Assembly (NCBI GenBank): GCA_020696885.1 | Contig: JAJFMS010000136.1 | Location: forward strand, 1-7,601 | DNA: 7,601 nucleotides | Reading direction: 5' to 3' | Source of the DNA: Armatimonadota bacterium | Lineage (GTDB): Bacteria > Armatimonadota > SYMT01 | In this document: piece after piece, positions 1-6,414 of the stretch | How the letters are laid out: every line of letters begins with the position of its first letter | Position numbering within the stretch: the first letter of the stretch is position 1 | Translations under genes and position numbers: made by a program | Notes under the pieces: model-generated | Told to the model about the DNA's origin: nothing | Databases searched by the model: none | The model's input: the letters and a program-made list of their open reading frames with translations, nothing else

Positions 1-877
1 ACGTGCACGCTCCGTCGCGGTTGAGCACCCGGGCTCGCGTGAACTGCGCGGCCTTTTCGGAGTTGATCCCGAACAGGTACTCGCCGGCCTCGTCCTCGCC
101 CTTCTTCATCATCCGGTTCGTGTACCGCTGGATGGTGTGGGCGGGGGTGCCGTCCGCGATGAGCTGGCCGCGGTCCAGCATGATGACCCGGTTGCAGAGC
201 GAGGCGATGGCCGTGAGGTTATGACTCACGAACAGCACCGTGCGCCCGTCCTGCGCCACGCCGCTCATCTTGCCCAGGCACTTTTTCTGGAACGACGCGT
301 CCCCTACCGCCAGCACCTCATCGATCACCAGCACTTCGGGCTCCAGGTGCGCGGCCACGGCGAACGCCAGGCGCACGTACATTCCGCTGGAGTACCGCTT
401 TACCGGGGTGTCAAGAAACTTCTCGACCTCGGAGAACTCGACGATCTCATCGAATTTGCGCTGAATCTCCCGCCGCCGCATCCCCAGGATCGCGCCGTTC
501 AGGTAGATGTTCTCCCGGCCAGTGAGCTCCGGGTGGAACCCGGTGCCCACTTCCAGCAGCGAGGCCACCCGCCCGCGGATCTCCACCTCGCCGGTGGTGG
601 GCTGGGTGATCCGGGAGAGGATCTTGAGCAGCGTGCTCTTGCCGGCCCCGTTGTGGCCGATGATCCCGAGCACCTGGCCGTGCGGCACCTCGAACGAGAC
701 GTCATTGAGGGCCCACAGGTCGTCCGTCGGGGACTGGCCTCCCCGCTGGGTGAGGGCACGGAACGGCGCCGTGAGCGAGCGAGTGATCGCCTCGGGCAGC
801 GAGAGATGCTTGTCGTCGGCGCGGCCGATCTGGTAGAGCTTGCCGACCTGGCTGGCTCGGATGGCGGTGATGGACAT
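1..877 (-). CDS. wzt: Wzt-type ABC transporter ATPase for polysaccharide export (3' end outside window)
   Basis: This is the cytoplasmic ATPase that powers export of undecaprenyl-linked O-antigen or a similar glycan through the Wzm channel. The frame is open from ATG at 877 to the left edge, giving 292 residues with no stop. It shows Walker A GHNGAGKST (about residues 74-82), the family-typical stretch EVGTGFHPELTGRENIYLNG (109-128), the ABC signature YSSGM (162-166), Walker B VLVIDE with D186 and E187 (182-187), and the switch histidine H219 in VSHN. The nucleotide-binding domain ends near residue 255. What follows (EDEAGEYLFGIN and on) looks like the linker and start of a C-terminal domain such as the carbohydrate-binding WztC, which the window cuts. 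The start lies 4 nt after the wzm stop with no strong Shine-Dalgarno, so coupled translation is likely. TagH-like teichoic acid ATPases are relatives, but the setting favours Wzt. Confidence 0.95.
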   Translation of the reverse strand, partial: MSITAIRASQVGKLYQIGRADDKHLSLPEAITRSLTAPFRALTQRGGQSPTDDLWALNDVSFEVPHGQVLGIIGHNGAGKSTLLKILSRITQPTTGEVEIRGRVASLLEVGTGFHPELTGRENIYLNGAILGMRRREIQRKFDEIVEFSEVEKFLDTPVKRYSSGMYVRLAFAVAAHLEPEVLVIDEVLAVGDASFQKKCLGKMSGVAQDGRTVLFVSHNLTAIASLCNRVIMLDRGQLIADGTPAHTIQRYTNRMMKKGEDEAGEYLFGINSEKAAQFTRARVLNRDGACT

Positions 878-881
878 AGCT

Positions 882-1751
882 TTAGATCAGGTCCGCGAAG
901 TTGCGCTCAACGCGATGGAAGTAGACGACCGCGCCGAGAAAGACCGCCGTGACGACCGCTACGGCCGGAACCCACGGAATGCCGTAGTCGCCGGAAGTTC
1001 CGAGCAGCGCCCACCGGCACCCCTGGATGAAGCCGACCATCGGGTTGAGGTTGTAGATCCACCGGACATGCTCGGGCACGATGGTCGGCGAGTAGGCCAC
1101 CGGCGACGCGTACATCCACGCCTGGAGCAGGAATGACAGCAGGTAACCCACGTCCCGGAACTTCACGTTCAGCGCGGAGAGCGCCAGCCCCACGGACATC
1201 CCCAGCATCAGCACCAGACCGGCCCAGATCGGGAGCGTCAGGAGCGCGGCCGTCGGCTGCACTCCGTAGAACACCATCAGGCCGAACAGGACCACCAGCG
1301 AGATCCCGAAGTCCACGAACGCGCCCAGCGCCCCGGACATCGGCACGATGATCCGCGGGAAGTACACCTTCGAGACAAGGTTGGCGCTGGAGACGAGGCT
1401 GGTGCCGGAGCGGTTGATCGCGCCGGAGAGCAGCATCCACGGGAGCAGCGCCGAGAACGCGTAGATCGGGTACGGCACCCCGTCCGAAGGCAGCTTGGCG
1501 AAGTTGCCGAAGACGATGGAGAAGAGGAAGACCGTAGCCACCGGCTGCAGGACGGCCCATGCCACTCCCAGCGCCGTCTGCTTGTACCGCACCTTCAGGT
1601 CGCGCCAGACGAGGAAGTAGAGGAGCTCGCGGTAGTCCCAGAGCGCCTGTGCGTCCAGCATCGACCAGGCGCGATGCGGCCGGATCATCGTGACGTCTAC
1701 ACGCGCCGGGGGCGTGATCCCGGTGTTCACCGGCGGAGATGAAGCGCTCAT
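882..1751 (-). CDS. wzm: Wzm-type ABC-2 permease for polysaccharide export
   Basis: This is the inner-membrane channel partner of Wzt; it moves lipid-linked glycan from the cytoplasmic to the periplasmic face. From ATG at 1751 it has 289 residues, close to the usual 260-290 for the family. The N-terminal amphipathic region carries the hallmark RDLKVRYKQTALGVAWAVLQP region (about 50-70). About six membrane segments follow (roughly 69-87, 98-116, 145-165, 172-194, 202-222, 260-278). Family motifs VYFPR (129-133) and NVKFRD (195-200) are present, and the C-terminus reads ERNFADLI, as is typical of Wzm. A GTG at 1811 would add 20 residues with no homology-like content, so I prefer the ATG; an internal ATG at 1688 is also possible. 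No strong ribosome binding site precedes any of these starts. It sits directly before wzt and 93 nt after the GT2 gene. Confidence 0.95.
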   Translation of the reverse strand: MSASSPPVNTGITPPARVDVTMIRPHRAWSMLDAQALWDYRELLYFLVWRDLKVRYKQTALGVAWAVLQPVATVFLFSIVFGNFAKLPSDGVPYPIYAFSALLPWMLLSGAINRSGTSLVSSANLVSKVYFPRIIVPMSGALGAFVDFGISLVVLFGLMVFYGVQPTAALLTLPIWAGLVLMLGMSVGLALSALNVKFRDVGYLLSFLLQAWMYASPVAYSPTIVPEHVRWIYNLNPMVGFIQGCRWALLGTSGDYGIPWVPAVAVVTAVFLGAVVYFHRVERNFADLI

Positions 1752-1766
1752 GAGTAAGTCGGATCG

Positions 1767-1782
1767 GGCCGGTAAGCCGGCC
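1767..1782. other. GC-rich hairpin in the gap before wzm
   Basis: A perfect 6-bp stem (GGCCGG / CCGGCC) with a 4-nt loop TAAG lies 15 nt upstream of the preferred wzm ATG. On the transcribed strand it is not followed by a T run, so it is not a standard terminator. It would lie in the untranslated leader if wzm starts at 1751, or inside the coding sequence if the GTG at 1811 is used. A short GC palindrome can arise by chance in DNA this GC-rich, so any role is conjecture. Confidence 0.3.
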
Positions 1783-1844
1783 GAGAACAAAGGGTACCGC
1801 CAGGTGCGCACGGCGGGTCTGGCGAGCGAGCGAAGGATACGACG

Positions 1845-2858
1845 CTACCGGTGCGGAGGTCCGTCTCCCATCATCTTGTCGGCCACTAGGTAGAGCGGGC
1901 GGGCCTTCACCTCGTCGTAAATTCGGCCGAGGTACTCGCCCAGGATGCCCATACACACCAACTGCACGCCACCGATGAACGTCGTCACCACGGCCAGGGA
2001 AGTCCAACCGGGGACGGTGTGTCCTCGGAAATGCTGGAGCACGGCGTAGGCGGCGTAGAGGAAGGAGATGCAAGACACCCCCAACCCCACCCACGACGCC
2101 AGCTTCAGCGGCACGGCCGAAAACGAGGTGATCCCGTCGAAGGCAAACTGGAACAGCTTCGTGAGCGGGTACTTCGTCTCGCCCGCGAACCGGCCGGCGC
2201 GCTCGTACGGTACGCCGGTCTGGCGGAAGCCGGTCCAGGAGACCATCGCGCGCAGCATCCGGTGACGCTCGCGCATCGCCCCGACGGCGTCCACCACCCG
2301 CCGCGTCATCAGGCGGAAGTCGCCGGTGTCCACCGGCATATCCACGTCCGTGGCCCAGCGGAACGTGCGGTAGAACATCCGCGCCGTGGCGAGCTTGAAC
2401 CAGCTCTCCTTCGCGCGGCGCATCCGCACCGCGTAGACCACGTCGTAGCCTTCCTCGTAGCGGCGGTACAGCTCCGGGATCAGCTCCGGCGGGTCCTGCA
2501 AGTCGCCGTCGATGATCACCACGAGGCCGCCGCGCGTAAAGTCCAGCCCGGCGGTCACGCCGCCCTGGTGTCCGAAGTTGCGGGAAAGGCTCAGAATCTT
2601 GAAGCGCGGGTCCGCGAGATGGATCTCGCGCATCAGGTCGAGCGAGCCGTCCCGCGAGCCGTTGTCGACCAGGATCACTTCCCAGGGCTGGCCGATGCTG
2701 GTTAGCGCGTCGCCGAGCCGGCGCGCCAGCTCTAGCAGGCACGGGCGCTCGTTATAGATCGGCACTACGACGCTGAGCACCGGCGGCGTCGGATCGACGC
2801 CGAGATCCGGTAACGCCGAGGCCTGGATCGCTTGATACGTACCCGCTCGCTGACTCAT
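1845..2858 (-). CDS. GT2 polyprenyl-phosphate sugar transferase, GtrB/DPM1-like, membrane-anchored
   Basis: The enzyme probably moves a sugar from a nucleotide donor to polyprenyl phosphate on the cytoplasmic face, making a lipid-linked donor for periplasmic glycosyltransferases. The 337 residues match the GtrB/ArnC/DPM1 group. The GT-A domain begins with LSVVVPIYNE (28-37); VDNGS (64-68) follows; the metal-binding block is IIDGDLQDPPE (115-125); DTGDFRL lies at 177-183 and a GETKYPLTKL block at 226-235. Two C-terminal membrane segments (about 250-275 and 286-306) are followed by GEYLGRIYDEVK, as usual for GtrB. The second acidic residue of the common DDGS motif is Asn here. The ATG at 2858 has GGAG at 2873-2876, 14 nt away, which is a poor spacing. 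The gene starts 23 nt after the stop of the upstream GT-C gene, which suggests one transcript and a donor-acceptor partnership. The sugar is unknown. Confidence 0.9.
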   Translation of the reverse strand: MSQRAGTYQAIQASALPDLGVDPTPPVLSVVVPIYNERPCLLELARRLGDALTSIGQPWEVILVDNGSRDGSLDLMREIHLADPRFKILSLSRNFGHQGGVTAGLDFTRGGLVVIIDGDLQDPPELIPELYRRYEEGYDVVYAVRMRRAKESWFKLATARMFYRTFRWATDVDMPVDTGDFRLMTRRVVDAVGAMRERHRMLRAMVSWTGFRQTGVPYERAGRFAGETKYPLTKLFQFAFDGITSFSAVPLKLASWVGLGVSCISFLYAAYAVLQHFRGHTVPGWTSLAVVTTFIGGVQLVCMGILGEYLGRIYDEVKARPLYLVADKMMGDGPPHR

Positions 2859-2881
2859 TGCGCTGGGAAGGTCTCCGAAAG

Positions 2882-4468
2882 CTAACGGGCCGCGGCACTC
2901 CGCACCCGTTCTCTATCGTCGGCCGCGCCGCCGGGGGTACTCGAACGCGGAGCGGCCTCCAATGCGGGACCGCGGTCCCAGGTCTCGATCCGCACGTCGT
3001 ACACCTGCTGCTCGCCTGCCGGCCGGTAGCCTGCCGCTTTCAACTGACCGGCGAACGCCTCGAAGCCCGGCTGGCCGGAAGTTTTCCCCAGCACGCAGAT
3101 CCGCTGCCCGCGCTGGATGATCGCTGCCGGCGTCTCCAGCGGCGTGTTCACCACCTGCGACTCGATGGTGGGCGACGTCTTGGGATCCAGGAGGTAGACG
3201 CCGAGCGGGGCGGGACGCTTGGCGTAGTACTGGTAGCAGGAAAGGTCGCCCCAGGCGCGGGCCAGCAGCACGCCGTCCGGCTGCATCTCCGCCACTTTCA
3301 GCGCGGCCGTGCGGTAATCCGGGTTCGGATGCCCGGTGCCCAGCCCCAGCATCGCCGTGGCCGGCAGCATGGCCGCCAACACTATGCCCAGCAGCCAGGC
3401 CCCGTGACGTACGCGCACCGCTCCGGCGCCGAGGATCGCCAGTGCCAGGTAGATGCCCGGCGCCACGATCGGCATGTAGTTGTCCCGTACGGGCCACTTC
3501 AGCACCACCCCGCCCAGCCGGAGGAAGGTGAGCGCGAACAGCGCGATCAGCAGCGGGTAGAACAGCGCACGGCGCCGCGCCTTGTTCTGGAAGCCAAACG
3601 CGCCGATCGCTACCAGCGCCAACCCGAACAGCCCATAACCAGCCGCCTTTAACTTCCCATCCGGGTAGCCGCCGTTCCCCAGGAGGAACAGCGACCGGAT
3701 GATCGCGGACGGCAGGGAGAGGTCGTTGTCGGACCCGAAGGAGATCGCGCCGCCGTATACTCCGCGCCGCTGCAGCAGGATGAGCGGCACCAGCGCGGCC
3801 AGACCCGCGACGATCCCCGCCCCGGGTGCGAGCACCGGAATCCAGTTCCGGCGTGCGCGGAGCAGGAGGATGAGCCCGGCCAGCGGCACCACGGAAAGCC
3901 CGAGGTAATGCGCCGTCATCGCTGCCCAGCCGCCGAGGACGGCCACGACCCCGGTGCGCCAGGTTGGCTTCTCACAATGCTCCCAGAGCGCCCAACTGGA
4001 GCTGACGAGCCCCAGCACCAGCAGGCTGGACGAACGCGCCTCCTGGGAATGGTAGATCAGCAGCGGCGCCGCCGCCACGATCGCCGCGGAGGCCAGACCC
4101 GCGTCCCGCCCCGCCAGCCGGTCCCCGATGCGGTAGGCCACGTAGATGAGCGCCGTGCCGCACAGGGCGGGCACGATCCGCAGCGCAGTCTCGCTGGGAC
4201 CGAACAGCCGCATCGCCACCCACTCCAGGAAGAAGAAGAACGGCGGATGGCGCTCGATGGTGAGCGACTGCATCAGGTGCCCCAGGCTGCTGGACGACAC
4301 GTAGAACGCGAACGCCTCGTCGTCCCACAGCGGCCGCGCGCCGAGCTGGTAGAAGCGGAGGAACACCCCCAGCGCAATCAGCGCGAACGCTACGGGAGGC
4401 AGCCAGCGCGCGGGCTTCTGGGTGGAGGAGTCGGTAGATAGGGGCGTGTCGGAGGTCGTTGCGGTCAT
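2882..4468 (-). CDS. GT-C membrane glycosyltransferase, GT39/ArnT-like
   Basis: This integral membrane glycosyltransferase most likely uses a polyprenyl-phosphate sugar and acts on the periplasmic side. The 528 residues start with a short polar cytoplasmic tail and a first membrane segment (about 22-40). The first periplasmic loop carries the GT-C acidic motif LWDDEAF (47-53; D49, D50, E51), followed by ERHPPFFFF (72-80) and SQEAR (141-145), both typical of the ArnT/PMT-like group. Many hydrophobic segments follow to about residue 375, including RDNYMPIVAPGIY (328-340), which resembles the conserved R-x-Y-x-x-P loop. A soluble periplasmic domain spans about 380-498, and the last 30 residues are a low-complexity Ala/Arg/Ser tail. 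The ATG at 4468 follows a C-rich stretch with no Shine-Dalgarno. The GT2 gene 23 nt downstream is a natural donor-maker. Acceptor could be exported glycan, lipid A or protein; sequence does not decide. Confidence 0.85.
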   Translation of the reverse strand: MTATTSDTPLSTDSSTQKPARWLPPVAFALIALGVFLRFYQLGARPLWDDEAFAFYVSSSSLGHLMQSLTIERHPPFFFFLEWVAMRLFGPSETALRIVPALCGTALIYVAYRIGDRLAGRDAGLASAAIVAAAPLLIYHSQEARSSSLLVLGLVSSSWALWEHCEKPTWRTGVVAVLGGWAAMTAHYLGLSVVPLAGLILLLRARRNWIPVLAPGAGIVAGLAALVPLILLQRRGVYGGAISFGSDNDLSLPSAIIRSLFLLGNGGYPDGKLKAAGYGLFGLALVAIGAFGFQNKARRRALFYPLLIALFALTFLRLGGVVLKWPVRDNYMPIVAPGIYLALAILGAGAVRVRHGAWLLGIVLAAMLPATAMLGLGTGHPNPDYRTAALKVAEMQPDGVLLARAWGDLSCYQYYAKRPAPLGVYLLDPKTSPTIESQVVNTPLETPAAIIQRGQRICVLGKTSGQPGFEAFAGQLKAAGYRPAGEQQVYDVRIETWDRGPALEAAPRSSTPGGAADDRERVRSAAAR

Positions 4469-4527
4469 GGGGGTTGATGAGAACCAGCGCGGGGAGGCGG
4501 TTAGCAGCTTACTCGTAAAAGAAGCCT

Positions 4528-4592
4528 GTCATTGCGAGGTCGCGTCTTTTGCGGCCGTGGCAATCCCAATGGTCACGGCTCCTGCTCGTGCC
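4528..4592 (+). repeat. Left terminal inverted repeat arm, itself a REP-like hairpin
   Basis: Within this arm ATTGC (4531-4535) pairs with GCAAT (4560-4564), and GGTCGC (4538-4543) pairs with GCGGCC (4551-4556) apart from one mismatch (a G-T wobble in RNA), around a T-rich loop. So the outer half of the arm is a small hairpin and the rest (GGTCACGG onward) matches only the opposite arm. This is the architecture of REP sequences in paired, inverted form. Confidence 0.65.
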
Positions 4593-4678
4593 GAAGTGGT
4601 GCGACGAGCGTTCGGCGGTGCTTCTTTCCGGCGAGGGTGATGACTGGATCACCGGCCTGCTCCAGCGTCCGCGCGTGC

Positions 4679-4697
4679 TGCCACCACGTGGGTGGCA
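4679..4697. other. Small palindromic hairpin in the centre of the element
   Basis: TGCCACC (4679-4685) and GGTGGCA (4691-4697) form a perfect 7-bp stem around ACGTG. The right half continues as GTGGCAACCCCGA, which resembles the GTGGCAATCC segment in the terminal arms, so it could be a decayed third repeat unit. A second short stem, GGTGAT / ATCACC (4636-4641 and 4648-4653), lies nearby. Confidence 0.4.
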
Positions 4698-4720
4698 ACC
4701 CCGACGACCCGCCGCCTACT

Positions 4721-4785
4721 TCGACGCGAGGCAGGATCCGTGACGTTCGGAATTGCCACAGGCCAAAAACGGCCTTCGCAATGAC
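4721..4785 (-). repeat. Right terminal inverted repeat arm, itself a REP-like hairpin
   Basis: The reverse complement aligns with the left arm with a few short gaps. Inside this arm ATTGC (4752-4756) pairs with GCAAT (4778-4782), and GGCC (4761-4764) pairs with GGCC (4771-4774) around the loop AAAAAC. The differences from the left arm keep the inner hairpin able to pair, which is more like selected structure than simple decay. Confidence 0.65.
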
Positions 4786-4818
4786 GAGGTCTTTCGCAGG
4801 CAAACCGAGCGAGCTGGC

Positions 4819-6390
4819 CTAATCCGAAATGTGGATGTTCTTCGCGTGGCCCTGGGGGCGGTTGCGGTCGTAGAACTCCAGGCGGTCGCGGACCACGGAC
4901 ACGCCGTCGAAGTGGCGGCTCTCGATGTAGTCGCTGAACTTGCCGTCCGTGATCGCCTGCGAGGCCCGGTTGTTCACCACGCCGTCCAGGTTCACCACCT
5001 CGTGGCGGCTGAAGTATGCCTGGTAGCCGGCATCGGTCGCGCCGATCACGATGCGGCCCGGGCGGTCCTGTCCCAGCTCGATCGAGTTCCGCAGCAGAGA
5101 GTGGTGCTCTTGCGGGTAGAAGTAACCGCTGCGCAGCGACCAGCACCCCACCACCGCGATCGCAGCCACCATCACGGCCGCCTGCGGCTTCCCGAGCCAC
5201 TTCCCGCGCGCCAGGTGCGTCAGGCCGAAGATGGCGGCCGCCAGCAGCGGCGCCATGTGCCACACCTGCACGTACATCCGCACCAGGAAGTAGTAGGCGC
5301 AGAGCAGCACCACCGGGACGAGCCAGACCACCGCGGGGAGCTTGCTCAGCCGCCGCCGGATGAACGCCGCGTAAAAGATCGGCCCGAAGACCACTGCCAG
5401 CGCCCCCAGCATCATCGCCCGCTGCGTGTCCGTGGGCAAGGAGTACTCGTGGGGCTGGATCAACACGGCGGCCAGAAGCCGGTGGAGCGTGAAGCAGGCC
5501 GTGTTGTAGAAGGCGAACCGCAGGTACTCCTTGAGGCTGTAGTCCTTGATCAGGTAGTGGACATACTTGGAGAGCGCCGTCCCGGAGCACTGCATGATCG
5601 TGCCGAACTTCATGTAGCTCCAGATCAGCCACGGCGCCAGCACCAGGGTCGCCAGCGCGCCGCTGATCACCAGCTTCGGCAGCACGGACAGGCGCTTCAT
5701 GTACAGGATAAGCGCGAACGCGGGGCCGGTAAAGAAGATCGCGTCCGTGCGCGCCAGCATCAGACATCCGGACGCCAGCCCGAACAGGACGAAGGAGCGC
5801 GTGGTGTTCGCCTGGTCTTCCAAGAGGTGAAGCACGGCGAAGAAGAAGCTGAACAGGCAGAGGAAGTAGAGCGGTGTCTCCAGCCCGGTGAGCGTGAGGT
5901 TGAGCGTCCACGGCGAGAACAGGTAGAGCCCCACCCCCAGCAGCGCCTGCGGCTCGGAGCAGCCCGCTCGTCGCAGCAGCCGGGAGAACACGAACCCGGC
6001 CAGGCCGTTGCACGTCACCGCGAGGAGCAGCGTGTGCAGCACGAACTCCCGGGTACCGGGCCGGAACAGGAACTGGTCGATGACCAGCAGCACCATCCAG
6101 AACGGGTGGTAGCCGTTGGTCGGCTCTCCCGGGCTGAAGGCGCTGCCGTATCCGAGCCGGATGTTCTGCGCGATCTTCAGGTAGTAGAACGTGTCATCCG
6201 GCATCAGGCGGCTGATCGCCGGGTCGAAGTGGCTGTAGAAGTAGCTGACCACGCCGAGCTGGAACAGCACGCCGGCGATCAGGCAGAGGCTGACCCAGAT
6301 CCAATCCTGCCGCCCCTTCGGCGCCTCGAACTGCGTGGGCATGGCGGCCGGTTTCTGGGTAGCGCCGGGCGCCGGAAGAGTAGCGGACAT
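4819..6390 (-). CDS. GT-C-fold membrane glycosyltransferase, family uncertain
   Basis: This 523-residue polytopic membrane protein looks like a GT-C glycosyltransferase acting on the periplasmic side with a lipid-linked donor. A polar N-terminus (1-28) precedes a membrane segment (about 30-50). The first loop has the acidic motif MPDDTFYYLKIAQN (63-76; D65, D66) and then PTNGYHPFW (90-98), a combination typical of a bacterial GT-C group distinct from classic ArnT. TGLETPL (168-174) and LARTD (212-216) are further shared loop motifs. About ten more hydrophobic segments run to about 418, with YVQVWHMAPL (373-382) near the last loop. A soluble C-terminal domain (about 445-523) contains the family-like VVNLDGVVNN (465-474). 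The ATG at 6390 has a good AGGAA 10 nt upstream. The gene starts 24 nt after the epimerase stop, so the two are probably co-transcribed. Donor and acceptor are unknown. Confidence 0.8.
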   Translation of the reverse strand: MSATLPAPGATQKPAAMPTQFEAPKGRQDWIWVSLCLIAGVLFQLGVVSYFYSHFDPAISRLMPDDTFYYLKIAQNIRLGYGSAFSPGEPTNGYHPFWMVLLVIDQFLFRPGTREFVLHTLLLAVTCNGLAGFVFSRLLRRAGCSEPQALLGVGLYLFSPWTLNLTLTGLETPLYFLCLFSFFFAVLHLLEDQANTTRSFVLFGLASGCLMLARTDAIFFTGPAFALILYMKRLSVLPKLVISGALATLVLAPWLIWSYMKFGTIMQCSGTALSKYVHYLIKDYSLKEYLRFAFYNTACFTLHRLLAAVLIQPHEYSLPTDTQRAMMLGALAVVFGPIFYAAFIRRRLSKLPAVVWLVPVVLLCAYYFLVRMYVQVWHMAPLLAAAIFGLTHLARGKWLGKPQAAVMVAAIAVVGCWSLRSGYFYPQEHHSLLRNSIELGQDRPGRIVIGATDAGYQAYFSRHEVVNLDGVVNNRASQAITDGKFSDYIESRHFDGVSVVRDRLEFYDRNRPQGHAKNIHISD

Positions 6391-6400
6391 CGCGGGAGTG

Positions 6401-6405
6401 TTCCT
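6401..6405 (-). promoter_or_regulatory. Ribosome binding site AGGAA
   Basis: AGGAA on the minus strand lies 10 nt before the ATG at 6390, in the 24-nt gap after the epimerase stop. It supports this start over the in-frame ATG at residue 17 (position 6342), and it is the clearest Shine-Dalgarno in the window. Confidence 0.6.
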
Positions 6406-6414
6406 GTCGGCGCG

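Larger units (their letters stand above)
4528..4785. repeat. 258-bp MITE/REPIN-like element with about 65-bp terminal inverted repeats
   Basis: The two ends are imperfect reverse complements over about 65 bases. The outermost ten bases GTCATTGCGA (4528-4537) match exactly the complement of TCGCAATGAC (4776-4785). Further in, GTGGCAAT, GTCACGG and TCCTGC blocks recur in the same order in both arms. The interior, about 130 bp, has no transposase frame, so the element is non-autonomous if mobile. The ATTGCGAGG...GGCAATC motif resembles short dispersed intergenic repeats known from many bacterial genomes. I see no convincing target-site duplication. It lies wholly between genes and breaks no reading frame. 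A large imperfect cruciform or RNA foldback would form if transcribed. Mobility is inferred from structure alone. Confidence 0.7.
4469..4818. other. 350-bp gap between the two GT-C genes, mostly filled by an inverted-repeat element
   Basis: No credible gene lies here. Short open frames on both strands run through the repeat element and lack recognisable protein content or ribosome binding sites. The gap is by far the largest in an otherwise tightly packed gene row (other gaps are 4 to 93 nt, and one junction overlaps). The 59 bases nearest the downstream gene (4469-4527) show no clear -35/-10 pair on the minus strand and no Shine-Dalgarno before the ATG at 4468. If a promoter restarts transcription here, I cannot see it. 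Confidence 0.8.

Noticed and set aside
137..952. 271-residue plus-strand open frame over wzt
   Set aside because: The opposite strand encodes Wzt with Walker A, signature and Walker B motifs in order, so this is an antisense shadow.
1767..1782. Terminator between the GT2 gene and wzm
   Set aside because: The stem is only 6 bp and has no T run after it on the transcribed strand, while the neighbouring genes look co-transcribed.
907..2742. 611-residue minus-strand open frame across the GT2 and wzm genes
   Set aside because: It is the out-of-frame shadow of two well-supported genes; the product is Arg/Pro/Ala-rich and shows no domain.
2858..3652. 264-residue plus-strand open frame
   Set aside because: Antisense to the C-terminal half of the GT39-like gene; Arg/His/Gln-rich with no recognisable motif.
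4528..4785. The inverted repeat as a rho-independent terminator or a CRISPR fragment
   Set aside because: The arms are too far apart (about 130 bp) and no T run follows, so it is not a standard terminator. There are only two inverted copies and no regular direct repeats with spacers, so it is not CRISPR.
4422..4822. Short open frames within the inverted-repeat element on both strands, as a possible small transposase or peptide gene
   Set aside because: They cross the terminal repeats, lack ribosome binding sites and show no transposase motif; the DNA symmetry explains the sequence better.
4649..6013. 454-residue minus-strand open frame running from the GT-C gene into the repeat element
   Set aside because: Out of frame with the GT-C protein that carries real motifs and membrane segments; its extension into the element has no protein-like pattern.
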